Below, piece after piece: positions 47,987 to 59,972 of a DNA stretch of 64,000 nt. The stretch covers positions 62,001 through 126,000 of the forward strand of contig NW_025946961.1 in assembly GCF_000764305.2 (NCBI RefSeq), read 5' to 3'. The notes beneath the pieces were generated by a model. That model was not told where the DNA came from. It worked only from the letters and a program-made list of their open reading frames with translations, and searched no databases. Within the stretch, counting starts at the first letter, position 1. Each line of letters opens with the position of its first letter. This DNA comes from Hyalella azteca. Lineage: Eukaryota > Arthropoda > Malacostraca > Amphipoda > Hyalellidae. The position numbers and the translations under genes are program-made.

Positions 47987-49079
47987 GACGCATCGCACAT
48001 ACAGGTGCTGTGTTCAGAGCGCAAGTGTGGTCGGCGCAGCTGCCTCATGGAACAAGTGTTCGTCGCTCTTCTGTCTCGACCAACACTTCAACCAAAGACC
48101 CGGTGAGGTCGGATTCTAATCCAGACTAAAAATAGTCGTAAGTTCTACAGTTATTTTATACGCGGGTTACTTGCCTGTAGTGGTGTGCTTTCCGTTTAAA
48201 ATGCAATTTTGTATCCACTGAAGGATGTAGAAATACACATGTCCTACTTTTTACCCATTTACTACTCTCTTAAATGCACTGACCTCGACTGAACTTATCC
48301 TCCTCTGAACGGAAGTCGGAAAATGACTGCCTATTCGGGATTTTTAAACCATCAAGAATTTCTTCTCGTTAGTAGCTTCTGTGCCCGAAATTGATCGCCA
48401 CACTAGGGAAATTCAAGATACAAATGCTTTTATTTTATTTTATGCGATTTAGACTCAGATTCTCGATTAAAATATTTGCTTTTGGTTATCAATTCAAATT
48501 TAAATTTCGTATAACTTTAGGTGCGGGGGAAGTGCCAGAATTAAGATTAGGGATAAAGGTAAAACACAAAATGTGAAGCTCTATAACTAAAGCATCATAA
48601 AGTTCCCAGACTTATCGGCTAAAAAGGCAAGTGTCGTTTCAAATTATGATAGACAGAAGCTTAATGGCGATGCATTTGAGTTCCCAAAACAAAACGAATG
48701 CTGCCGGTCAGAAACAATAGCTTCATAATGCTTGATAATGGCATTAATGCTTGAGAAGACATATAATATCACAATGTGCAAGAGATCAACCTGAAAAATA
48801 TGTAACATAACGAAGCAAACGTAGTGAAAAGGAATCGCATTTCCAAGGTACATATACATGTTACAAATAACGGTCATGCCAAGAAATTCAGTATCAAGAA
48901 TTGCAAATTTTTATTGACACGACGGTTGATGAGCTAACACTTTTATGGCATATCAACTTTACAGGACGTAGGACAGCCGCGAGCCATGCTTCACTATAAT
49001 ATATTATGTAAAGCATTCCTCTAAACATCCTTAACAGAAGCGAAATTACGGTATCGGTAAAAAGCAGCAAGCCGTGGCC
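47987..49079. other. AT-rich DNA, nothing seen
   Basis: A GC-richer edge at 47990-48110 follows the 12-bp repeat. Otherwise ordinary AT-rich sequence. Confidence 0.45.
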
Positions 49080-49470
49080 TGGTTATAAGCCATGTATATA
49101 GCGTGAGGCAGTGGGCCTATAGGGCAGCCCTCGCTGCTGTCATGCTCCAGCCCTCGTGACCATAACGAGGGAAAGAAGGAGCGACCCCGAGGCAGATTAC
49201 TGCGCTAGCCATCGATCCTGGCGAGGGTTGAGGGAGAAGGACACTGCTGCTGCTGCTGCTGCTGCCTCGCCACCGCCGGATGAACAGCGAGGAATTAAGC
49301 CAAAGCCCACCAGGTGCAATTTGGAGCTTGCCAGGCTCGCTCGCTCGCTTGTGTTCCTGGGAAATAGAAAACAAAGGGCAAGTTGAGGCTGCGCTGGGCG
49401 AGGAGGCTGCACAAGTGCTGCAGCAGCTTCTTGCGTGCGTGCTGCTGTACGAGGAGGCTGAGACACGACA
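49080..49470. other. GC islet with TATA-like box and (CTG)7
   Basis: TATATAG at 49095-49101 is followed by CGTGAGGCAGTGGG. A (CTG)7 run lies at 49244-49264. The right half is GC-rich with palindromic GCTGCAGCAGC-type strings. Frames are open on both strands (49156-49386 and 49280-49507 plus, 49117-49374 and 49197-49466 minus), so none is called as a gene. Confidence 0.37.
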
Positions 49471-52319
49471 CTTGTGTTTTTATCGCCGTAATGCCATTTT
49501 CACATGAGAGTCCGGTTTTAACAAGGCTGTATTTTACGATTTTTGCGAGCTGATTTTATGTTACAGAGACCTAAATTCTTTTTTATTTTTAGCTCGAACA
49601 TTAAATGTTTTGCTTTCAGTTACGTATCAATAAATTTTTTATTTTTAGATTATACCCTGCAAACGAGTCTAAATCTAAACAGAGGATATACCCAATCAAC
49701 GCAGACGCAACTTGTACATGTTTGAATGTGTGAGTTGTTTGATTGTGCAGCCACAATTTGCTTTCAGCAGAAGCGAAAGGTTCGCTGTAAATTCAGTTAA
49801 GAGACGTCCATCAGAGCGACTCTTTGAAATGTTTTTCATCAAGCACATAGGTTTCTTTACCTATGATATAAAATATCTGTGTCTTCCGATCTCATTCCAT
49901 AAAGTTGGACAATATCCATAATATGTGGCCTATAAAGTTGGCCACAGTGTAAAGCGTGTTTAAAATCGGAAACATGGGTATGAACATCGGAAACACTTAA
50001 ATTTACTTGTAAGGAACACACATTTACAGTCAATTAATTGCTAAAATTAACAAAAAAGCTTCTAGCAAATGATATTGCTTCTTCGCCAAATGTTATACAA
50101 AAAGGGAAATACAAGATTATTCTATTATAAGAGTTCAACTTGTTTACAATAAGGAGCCTCAAGTCACTTCTTATTGAGTCCTATTGATATAGGACTTTAA
50201 TGTTTTCGAATTATCAACTGTTACATCACAGCTATAGATGTAATCAAGGAAATATGATTACATATGAATATGATCAGCCAAGAAATGAGTTATCGGTTAC
50301 TTCAAAATGCACGTAATTCATTGAGAAATCCACATCATAAATTTTAAAACGAATTTGTTAATTGATATCTCGGGAAATAAAAGCAGACATAAAAGAACGA
50401 GTGGGGCAAATTTCTATAATTATATATCTTTATTATTTTGTAGTCTCCTCGGTGATTTCTCTGGCATCAATTAAAGTTAGTTTATTAAGTAAATTGTTTT
50501 TACTGGACCAAAAGTTAAATGGTCTTCTATATTGATTAAGCTGCTGCGAAACTTATCTTTTGAATGTTAGTAAGCGCGAAATGATCTCCAAAAAGTACCT
50601 CCAAAGCAACGCTAATTATAACCCTAAATATCAAGCTCCGACCAATTTCAACTCTCTTGCACTATAAAAGTTTACCTTAACCTACAATTCCAAAAAGTGG
50701 GGATTTTTATCTATGATACTTTTTGTCAATGCCGGATATTGTGATCTTTACTGAACCTCCAACTCCACGCACGTGTCTGAACATAGAACGACGGTCTCCT
50801 CGATAGTGTTGATGACTCAAGCTTGTAGAACACAAGACTGGCGACGCGAATATTTGGCGCTGGAAAATTTCCCGGAAAAAATTGCTTTGGTTTCATACTT
50901 GGAACGTATACAGACACTCGCACGACAAGGATTACACCTCGACTCTTTTGATTTGACGACAGATGAAGGCTTTTAACGAAAAAATAATCGCAATTTATGT
51001 GACGTTTATACGAACTGCGAAGAGGTCGAAATGCGATACATGTTAGAAGGTTCCTGAACTCTGTAAAGTTTGTAGTAGATAAGTTAATCCTCCAGCCGAT
51101 CTAACACAATGCTTGACGGACAGCTTTAGAAATAATTTGTTCAAATTATATGACATCACGGGTAATCAGACTTTGTTACAACACGTGTTCATGGAAAAGT
51201 TCGAGCGTTTTTTTTCCATTTTTCGGAACCTTCATGAAGAAGATCTTTCTAATAATGAATAATATGGTAAAATCATTCCTAAAATATATGAATTTCTAGG
51301 GAACTTGAATAATTTTAGTCTTAGTGATTATCACACGCTTCCATTATAACTGATACTATTTTTCAAAACATAACTAATCAAAACATTGCATCACGTCACA
51401 AATTACAAAATTATGATGGTTAATTTATAATGATAATGGTCAATTTATTAATGTGATTAGATCTGTAATCGAATAAACAAATTTACAGGATTGTTTTTAT
51501 TTATTTCAGCATGAATTTAATTTGGATTTTAAAAATCCTTAATTGTTAGCTGTATGGTCTAAAAACATAAAATAGACTTCTACTACTTCTTTAAATATTA
51601 ATTTGCGATTGTCGATCTAGCTACTTCTAACTTTTCATGTCCTTCAAGCACTAGTCCTGTAAAAAATTTATATATATGACAAATTGCAAATTGTAAGCTT
51701 CTATGTATTTAGCGTGAATAAGATCAACATTGGACGCTTATATATGGTTCCATGCAAATATTTTGGTACTGCCGTGTTTGTTGAAAACAACCTCATATAA
51801 CAAGGTTATTGTGATTTTACCTGATGCCTGTCCGGAGAAAATTTTTTGCAGAGCAGAGCTCGGGGTGCGTATATACTCGTCAACAGAGCTGCGACTTGTG
51901 CTTGTGAGTGAATGATTACTGCTTCTGCATAGCGGCATCGGGACAGAAAAATTGTACGCAGGAGAGAAAAAATTCTGAAATATTTTGATACTTCCATGGA
52001 TGTTACACAGGGTGGAATATTGCTGTTGATATTATACAATATAATGTTTTCTATATTTTACACACTGTATAAGTGCTTTCCTAGACATTATACAATTAGA
52101 CAAAGTAGCCCCCTCGTAGCCTCTCCCCATTCTTACACAAGTATTTAACACAGCGTGAAGGGCTTCAATGAAAATTAAATATGCGATATGTTTTTGAACT
52201 AAAAGATAGCTCACTTTCGCATTAAGTGGAGTACGTAGATATGAGAGTAGTTTACATGTTTTGATTTTACCTATCGTTCGAGAATTACTTGAAATTTCCT
52301 TATTTCGGATGAATTCGTG
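49471..52319. other. AT-rich DNA, no gene seen
   Basis: Short ORFs only. A small hairpin GTGGCC, TATAAAGTT, GGCCAC lies at 49925-49945. Two related AT-rich blocks (ATGATGGTTAATTTAT, ATGATAATGGTCAATTTATT) lie at 51412-51449. Confidence 0.45.
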
Positions 52320-52465
52320 CCCACACGTTCTTGATTGCGAAGATATTGAAGTCCTCGGGAGGCCAGCGAGGCGGCGAGCCTCCCAGTGTCCACTGCCCTA
52401 AGAGTAAATCAATACGCGGACCCTGAGAAGCCACCGCCACCTGCCGCGCCGAGACGCTGAGGAAG
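52320..52465. other. GC-rich lead-in to 34-bp array
   Basis: GC-rich sequence (GGGAGGCCAGCGAGGCGGCG) just before the tandem array. No ORF called. Confidence 0.35.
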
Positions 52466-52649
52466 CCCTCGCTACGGCAGTGCACGGTCAAGGAGGGAGC
52501 CCTCGCTACGGCAGTGCACGGTCAAGGAGGAAGCCCTCGCTACGGCAGTGCACGGTCAAGGAGGGAGCCCTCGCTACGGCAGTGCACGGTCAAGGAGGGA
52601 GCCCTCGCTACGGCAGTGCACGGTCAAGGAGGGAGCCCTCGCTACGGCA
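52466..52649 (+). repeat. 34-bp tandem array, 5.4 units
   Basis: CCCTCGCTACGGCAGTGCAC recurs at 52466, 52500, 52534, 52568, 52602 and 52636 with exact 34-bp steps, followed by GGTCAAGGAGGGAG. Units are nearly identical (GGGAG against GGAAG at the junction), so the array is young. 34 is not a multiple of three, so the plus ORF 52480-52716 reads successive units in all three frames, which rules out a functional coding repeat. Confidence 0.95.
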
Positions 52650-53469
52650 ATATTGTGAGACTCACGCGCCGGCAAGCAGTCGACTGATGCAAATCGCTTG
52701 TCCTTTTGCTGACTAAACGCCATAAGACTCATAGAATATAATACGTCTATTTATAATTTTATTATTGTTTGAAGCTTATGCTGCTCTACTCTACCCGATG
52801 ACAGTTTTGCTGATAGCATTCCCGCAGTTTTCACGGCATGTGCCATTCATGAAGCCATTGCTCTCTAGTCACTATAGTCGAAATTGTCATCCATAGGCGC
52901 CGTTGATATCAAACGCTTATGTACATACTTGTATTTTCTATCGATATTGAGAAGGTTCCTGAATCTTTCTTGCGAGACTATTCTTCGACTAGCCACCCAT
53001 AAACATAATGACGGTTGAAACTATGTCCAAGTTTTAAATTTACTTTATTATTTATTTCCTTTTCAATTAAAATGTTCGGAAAAAGTCTCAAGACTGAAAG
53101 GGAGATAAAGTAAAGGTTTCTGAAATAACACCGTAAGAACTTAATTTTCTACTTGTTAAACCCAACAACTAGTTTATTGGTTTGCTACCTTTAGGACCTT
53201 TAGAGGCAGGAATTTTGGTAAATTTTTTTCCAATTTTAACTTTGTAAGAACTTTTGAAGAACAAATTGAACTGCAGATGATCTTTTTCTAAATATGAACA
53301 AATACTTGAAGCGAATATTGGCTCTCGTATTACATAGATGAGGGCATTTTATGGGTTAGATTAATTGACGAGCTTAACTTGAATTGTAAAAAAGTTTCTA
53401 GAAACCTGAAAAATAGGTGAAAGAAATTAAATGCCAGCACATTTAGTAAGAGGATTTATTGGGGAGAAA
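52650..53469. other. AT-rich DNA, nothing seen
   Basis: No ORF, repeat or RNA gene recognised. Confidence 0.5.
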
Positions 53470-53780
53470 TACGGCGGAGCTCGCGGCATTATACTTCGAG
53501 CTGCTCTTCCATGAAGCGGCCTCAGGCGCAGGCCATTGTATGCAAATGGTGCACTGCACAAACCGTCGTCTTGGCCGCACGGGAGCATGCACATACGCGC
53601 ACCAACAACAGACATCTATGCACGCACACGCTTGTTAACACACACCTCGAGACGCTCATTAGCACTCCTCCACTCCTTCTCTTTGTTGTTATGGATGATC
53701 GAGCTCACCTGCCACCCAGCCTGAGGTACGAACATACGACTGCATTGAATCTGATACTTGACAAGCGCGATTGCGCGCAT
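53470..53780. other. GC islet with CA-rich segment
   Basis: GC-richer block with a CA/GCAC-rich stretch at about 53586-53650 (ACGCACACGCTTGTTAACAC). Plus ORFs 53511-53783 and 53536-53724 overlap in different frames; neither is recognised. Confidence 0.35.
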
Positions 53781-54261
53781 TGATATTTCATTCGAGTTTG
53801 TTAATGGCGAGGAAAAATAATAACTTCAATGCTTATTACTAGTGTCATTGAAAAAAATTTCTGCGATAATCGTGTCACAAAGAAATTGTGCTGTCATTGT
53901 GTCAGATATCGCCAGTAATTTCTGCAGCACCTTTGTACCATCAGCAGAGAAGGAGCCCGAAATGGTGCCAGCACCTGAAGTAGAGAAGCAGGTGTGCAGA
54001 CAGCGCAGTTCGAAGACAGCCGCTGCAATTAGTGGTAACTGCAATAGCAGTTGTGGGGTAACAACTACAGCAGAACTGGCAGTTGCAATGACAACAGAAG
54101 AAAACAACAAAAGTTGCAGTTCAATTGCAGTGACAACAGAAGAAAAATGCCCTTGCTAAGCACCAAAAGTACCAATTTATCATCAACAGAGTATCTGCAG
54201 TAGCAACAGCTGTAGTGCCCGAAGTAATGCAGCATCGGTGCCAGTAGTAGTTTAAGCAACG
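53781..54261. other. Degenerate CAG/GCA-rich lead-in
   Basis: From about 53930 the plus strand is GCA/CAG-rich, with the frame 53842-54159 open from a GTG (no ATG). A 25-bp block (GCAGTTGCAATGACAACAGA and on) at 54080 recurs in changed form at 54122. This looks like an older, more decayed version of the 12-bp array that follows. Confidence 0.45.
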
Positions 54262-54684
54262 ATGCTGACACCAGTTTCAATAGCAATGCCGGCGGCGGCA
54301 GTGCCAGCAGCAGTATCAGCAGCAGTATCAGCAGCAGTGCCAACAGCAGTATCAGCAGCAGTGCACACAGCAGTATCAGCAGCAGTGTCAGTAGCAGTGC
54401 ACACAGCAGTATCAGCAGCAGTATCAGCAGCCGTATCAGCAGCGGCGCCAGCAGCAGTATCAGCAGCAGTGCCAGTAGCGGTGCCAGCAGCAGTATCAGC
54501 AACCGTATCAGCAGCGGTGCCAGCAGCAGTATCAGCAGCGGTGCCAGCAGCAGTATCAGAAGCAGTGCCAGCAGCAGTGCCAGCAGTATTGCCAGAGCCT
54601 CTCGCTTTGTTCCTCCTCAATGGCAGCCCCCGAGGCTGTGTGACGCAGCTCTTTGAAGTCCCCCTCTCACTCACGTCCCCCTGA
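54262..54684 (+). CDS. 140-codon Ala-Ala-Val repeat ORF, doubtful
   Basis: ATG-initiated plus frame made mostly of the tetrapeptide Ala-Ala-Val-Ser/Pro, produced by the 12-bp repeat at 54280-54596, with a 30-residue unique tail (starting Leu-Pro-Glu-Pro) to the stop. The minus strand is open over the same bases in two frames (54065-54502, 54252-54674), so coding is not shown. If translated, the product would be a low-complexity Ala/Val-rich segment. No known protein family is claimed. Confidence 0.15.
   Translation: MLTPVSIAMPAAAVPAAVSAAVSAAVPTAVSAAVHTAVSAAVSVAVHTAVSAAVSAAVSAAAPAAVSAAVPVAVPAAVSATVSAAVPAAVSAAVPAAVSEAVPAAVPAVLPEPLALFLLNGSPRGCVTQLFEVPLSLTSP
54280..54596 (+). repeat. 12-bp tandem array, about 26 units
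   Basis: AGCAGCAGTATC and AGCAGCAGTGCC alternate in 12-bp steps, with variants AGCAGCGGTGCC, AGCAGTGCACAC and AGCAACCGTATC. A larger pattern (GTGCACACAGCAGTATCAGC) occurs twice, at about 54360 and 54397, which suggests a higher-order duplication. Confidence 0.85.
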
Positions 54685-54714
54685 GGTGCACATTAGGGAG
54701 AAATGCGGGCAGGG

Positions 54715-54990
54715 ATTAGGGGAAACTGAGGGTAGAGATTAAACAGGGGCATGGGTAAGTATAAGCCCAAGTGTTGCAAATTAAGGAAAACTGAAGGTAG
54801 AGATTAAGTAGAGGCAGTGGTAAATATGAGCCCAAGTGTTGGAACAAATTAATGAAAATTGCAGGTGGAGATTAGAGAGGCGCGTGCGAGCAATTATTAA
54901 GAGAAACTGTGGCTTGAGATTAGGAAAAGCTGAAGGTGCAGATTGTAGAGAGGCATAGATGAAGATCGAAAAAGTGTTGAGAGAGATTTG
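54715..54990 (+). repeat. Degenerate 65-68-bp tandem array
   Basis: Blocks beginning ATTA.GGAAAACTGAAGGT start at 54715, 54780, 54848 (ATTAATGAAAATTGCAGGT), 54896 and 54919. The first two units share almost their full length, including GAGCCCAAGTGTTG; later ones are shortened (48 and 23 bp). G/A-rich on the plus strand and directly downstream of the 12-bp array. Confidence 0.7.
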
Positions 54991-56639
54991 AGCGCCAGCG
55001 AAAGGCGGTGATAAAAGAAGGCCATTGGGCGGCAAAAGCCGAGGAAGTGTAGTGACAAATTATAAAGAACGGAGGTTAGTGGTTAGTGAATAGAGCTGGC
55101 GGAGAATAGGAGGTTTGGATAACGTAAGGCTGAGATGGCACGAAAAAATAATTAATAAGTAAAAAATAATGGAAAATAGACTAACCAGTACGAGTAAAGA
55201 AAAGGTTTAATTTTTGGTGAGTACGATGCTCAGACTATAACGAGGGAAAATGGAGCGTAAAATGAAAAACCTCTACATCGCTACTGTAGCTGCCCCTCTA
55301 TATTTCTGTAAAACAGTTGTTGTTGGCTTTTTTAGTAATCCTTCATGCGGTTATAATTGGCGCAGTTAAATTTGCATTCAATTTTCTCCATAATACGTTT
55401 GATCTTTCGGTTTTACTGCCATTTTTATACACATGAAAATCACGTTCCCATGCGATCGTTCGGTACTGTTCACCTGCAAACATTTACGCCGTGAAGCAAT
55501 TCGAGCCTCACTGCACCCGTTGCGTTTGTTTACCACAAACTTCTGCTAGTGATTTTTTAATTGTATATGTTTATATCCGTGGCTATAAAATTCTTGACAA
55601 TTAACGTCATCGCATCTGATATCTCATTAACGATTAGTATTTTCGGGTTTCAGAACCTCGGCTATATCACTCAGATTTTGCTTGGAATCAGTTAATGCTC
55701 GCTTCTCTGTGGTTTTTACTTTCTTTCCTACTTTTCTCTTAACTTTTTCCCCTTAGCGGTGATTGTGCCAAATAGAACAATTTCAAATTATATTTAAAAA
55801 TCTAACCTCTATACTTTTAACTTGATTATTACTGATTTGGAAACAAAAGACATTTATTCCAATGGGTACACGGGCTGAACGAAATATGTGAAAATTTTTT
55901 AAGGAAGTTTATCTAGTATAACGCCCAACGCTAGAACGCGAGCTGGAAGAAGAATTGAGCGAGGTAAGGAGTGTGTGCGCTCAGCGACGTTATATAGGCG
56001 CCCGCCGCCATAAAATCTACGAGCTGCTAATGACCGACGAATTGAGGAAGCGCGACACGGAAGGAGACCAAGAATCAGGGAGAAGGCAGATAACAGCTGT
56101 TGTACCAGTACAAAGGGATTAAAATAATTGAAGGTAATAGAGAATGCAGCCCAATTATATATACATTATTGGAATGCATGTACGGAATGCGGAAGTAAAC
56201 TAATTAAGTCACCTGGATTCAAGGAGCTATCAATTAGAACCACGAACGCTTCATAAGGATATGTTGTGTAGTTCGTAGCTGTAATATCTGAAGGCTTAGA
56301 TATTGCAGTAGGCTTAAATAACTTGTCCTGGGTCAAATATATGCTGGCTGGCTTGAATACTTGTTATAACTAATATGAATTCAACAAAAATAACCTTCGT
56401 AGGTAAATGAATCTCCTAATTTCTCTCATGCATTTCCCAGTCGATCAATATAATTCAACGTTCGCTTACTCAATGTACAGTACACTCTAGTTCATCATAA
56501 CAAACATCTACGAGCAGCAATATATCACAACCCATACTAACATTGAGGGCCGAATATACAATTGAACACTATTCGACCTTCAGCCAAATTCCTCATAACG
56601 ATTCCATTTGTCGTGCTGAAATTTATACCGTCGCATGAT
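54991..56639. other. AT-rich DNA with a TATA-bearing GC patch
   Basis: G/A-rich to about 55250, then AT-rich. A GC patch at about 55930-56080 contains TATATAGG (55991-55998) next to CGCCCGCCGCC. A T/C-rich stretch at 55710-55760 has TTTCTTTCCTACTTTTCTC. No gene recognised. Confidence 0.42.
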
Positions 56640-57000
56640 GTGAGACCAGACGCGTGCTGTGGTTTACCGTGAGTGTGGAGGCAGAGGGTGCGGCAGGCAG
56701 CAGGGCAGGCTCGCTAGCGTCGCTTTTTCCGACGTGATAGCGCCGCGGTATTGACCTCGCCGCCACCCCCTCTACTGCCCTGTCCGCCTCAGCGCTACCG
56801 CCGCCGCCACCGCCGCCGCCGCCGCCGTGTCTCTACGGTCGCGACAATTTGTCCCCATGCGTCCCATGTTAATAATTAGGGGCGGAAATTCCGCGGCCAA
56901 CCATGGGACTTTCGATGGTAGCTGCTTCGACGTTTGGGCGTGTGCGGTCATGTAGGGAAAGTGTTGTGTCATACCCGGTCGATCGATCGAAGAGATTCAC
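56640..57000. other. GC islet with (CCG)n run
   Basis: A CCG/CCA triplet run at 56797-56827 (about ten triplets) lies inside a GC- and CpG-rich block. The minus ORF 56772-56972 would read it as Ala codons; the plus ORF 56903-57229 starts inside. Neither is recognised. Candidate promoter or exon by composition only. Confidence 0.37.
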
Positions 57001-59916
57001 AGAGAACATCGATTTTAAAAGTAAAAACTACATGTCAGACATTAAACCTACATTATATTTAAATATACTCAATAAAGATACTACTTATGTTTGTAGCAAT
57101 GACGTGCGTAAAAAACTGCGATCAGGATTGAAAATTATTCTGTTTTCACTTTTTGTAAGCCGCGACGTTGCCTATCCTTTAAGAAGCGGTCTATATGCCA
57201 ATAAGGTACATCCTACGGTTGACCCATAGCTATAATTATAACCTATTGCAATAATTGTAACAAGTCTCCCTTGCCATGCCTTTTTATGGCACGGAAACCT
57301 AACATAAGAAAAATCATTCATACCTGCCAAGAATGTCGCCCATAAAGAAAACATTCGCCCATAATTTAAAGGTTATATGATAAAATAAAGATAATCTATC
57401 CAATATAAATCTATCCAACGATGATAAAATGAATTAAAATCGTAGTATATTCATCGTGATGTAATAGTAAATCCTGATATCAGTAAGAAGATATTGCATT
57501 ATTATAATAGAATAAATCCTAGTAAATAATTAATCTGCGTTCAGAAATGCTAAGCGGAAGAAGATCAGCCAATAATTCATCGCATTTTAATGGAGAAGCG
57601 CTGAAGGTGTCGAGGCGTGTCTGACTCATCATGATAAGATTTCCAGCCAATTGAGCTTCATTCTTAACTTCTTTTCACTAACTTGCAAATTTGGGCCACA
57701 AAGCGCACAGCAACCGCTCGTCACGAGCCGGCACCGGGCCAACAGAGACCAACCATCTCTCGCGTCATTGAATTTTATCACAGGAATTGAAAGTGTTCCA
57801 CCCAACACCTGTGCGCTGCATCATGCCGGTCAATTGTGGGATCATTCAGGTGAAATCTTGTGCGAATTTATTGAGAATTTCACAAGTTATGTTTGCTAGC
57901 GATGCATAGTAGAACTTAGGATGGGTATTCAAAGTAGTGAAGTACCTAGCTGTAAGGTCTAATAGAATATTTCATAATAGCATTCTATTTATTTTCGGTG
58001 AGTCGTAAACGTTAGGAATTGCTTTAAAAATGCTAGACAAGTGGCTAAATTGAGACTTTTATATAAATAAACATACATAATTATACTGACATTTATTTTC
58101 TGCATCTAGGCGTTAAAAAACCACAGAGAAGAACTAATGGAAATAATTTTATTTAAATCATAGAGCGCATTGTCCTTTACAAGATCAACTCGTTCAACAG
58201 GTAACAGAAACACATGGTTTGAATTTTATTCTGCAAACGTTAACTTCAATTCGGTATTTCCACGATATCGCAGGTAAAAAGTAAAAAAAAAGATAATAAT
58301 AAAAATCACCACCTGAGAAAGCATAGGATCATTTGCAAAAATACTTTATTGTTTTTCATATTGCAGTAAACAGGAATTCTTCTAATACGTTTCTAGAGTA
58401 CTTAAGCTTATCAACAATTTTGATAGCTTGAAGCAGCTCTCAAAATTCGAATTAATCAAGTTCATCGAATTCTTCAAGCGCCTTCCCAACTGTTAGGGCC
58501 CTGCACTGCGAACTCCTCGATCATTTTGTTGATGCTGTGCATGCTAAACCCATGATCCAGACATGGAATCATTACTGATAACCGGACAGGAAACCGCACC
58601 TCACGCCTAGATGTATTTGCTTTAAAAATATCAGACGTTGAGCAGTTCATACGGTAATACGCGCTTACTACAATATCCTTATAAAAGGTATTTTATATTT
58701 TAATTAAAAACGGGAAGGAAATCTTGCAACTCTTTAAATAATGAACCCGAGCGATATGAAATGGAACTCCAAACGCAACATCTTGCGCCGTAACTCGTTA
58801 TTCGATGTTAAAAAGTCACAAGTGATTAAAATTATTCCCTTCAAACAACCCATAAACATGAGAAGAATGTGTTGAATTTATATTACTTGAGTAAAGTAGC
58901 GCTGCTCCATATCCAACGCGCGCTCATCAATCCATTTATCAGTGCGCAAAAAAAGTGTCTCATTTAATGATGAGCGGTCAACAGGTATCGCACTGACAAT
59001 GCCAATAACATAAGGCCCGGTCAATTCTATCAGCGCCTTTTATTGAGAACTTTTGGCTAAAATCTTAGTGGAGTTTGCAGCTGAGGTCAAAGTTTCTTTA
59101 TTTTGAGCTTTATGAGCGACATACATTGAGGCCAAAACTGCGCAGTTTCGATGTAGGCTTCTGACTGTGTGGCATTAGCCTCCATATTTTAAGGCTATTA
59201 TTATTCCGGCTTTATGGTTTTTTGTGGGTAACGAGTTGAGACTTAGATCATTTGAGGCAGTTGGATGAGTAGGCAGCTTAATTTATGATGTGTTTAGTGG
59301 CTGGAAGAATGTGGGGATGATAAAGAAAAGGAGCGTTAATGTGTAAATTAGTGAGCGAGTTGAACGAAAGGAAATTATTAGGGGAATAATCATGAGTGTT
59401 ACACGACTTATTACGTGTCATTGACCAGACAAGTGATCGCCTGTTCGTTATACGCTCATTACGTCTCATTCATACAAAGAATATAATCTGCATTAGCACG
59501 GCTTTGGAATTCAGTGTCTGAATTAGGGAATTCATTCATTCAAAAAATACAATTTTTTGGTTGGTTCCAGCTAGGAAAACAAAAATTTGATTTAAACCTT
59601 GATTAAACAAAGTTTGATAAACTTTATTGAATATTTTTGCCCTTCAATACATTTCTCCTTTTTTCTTGTTTCAAGAATTTCAATTAAACAATTAATCCAG
59701 AATAAAAATGCTTCCCTCCTTCAACGTAATATTTGCTACCAAATAAAGTCTCGCAATGCAACGCGTTCTGAGTGGCTTGGATGCTAAAGTTATAATATTC
59801 TTATCCCAACAAATCTTTAAACTCTCGGAATTTAGATTTTTAATTAAAAAATGTATCAAAGTTTGCAACACAAAACCAAATTGTTCGACCATGCACCTCA
59901 AACAAAAATGTTATTG
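57001..59916. other. AT-rich DNA, no gene seen
   Basis: A GC-richer patch at about 57690-57870 carries an 82-codon plus ORF (57651-57899) with no recognisable feature. The rest is AT-rich and stop-dense. Confidence 0.47.
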
Positions 59917-59972
59917 AATCGCTTTTATTGATTAAATAAAAGCGATTGAATATTATTTAATCACTTTTATTG
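59917..59972. other. 13-bp perfect stem-loop with a third related arm
   Basis: AATCGCTTTTATT (59917-59929), a 5-base loop GATTA, and AATAAAAGCGATT (59935-59947) form a perfect 13-bp stem. A third arm, AATCACTTTTATT (59959-59971), matches the first with one change and could pair with the second instead. The third arm shows the block was duplicated directly as well as inverted. Confidence 0.85.

Noticed and set aside
52466..52716. 78-codon ORF with repeated Gly-Ser-Pro-Arg and Ser-Arg-Arg motifs
   Set aside because: The unit is 34 bp, so the three frames of one repeat are read in turn; typical of an ORF over a non-coding repeat.
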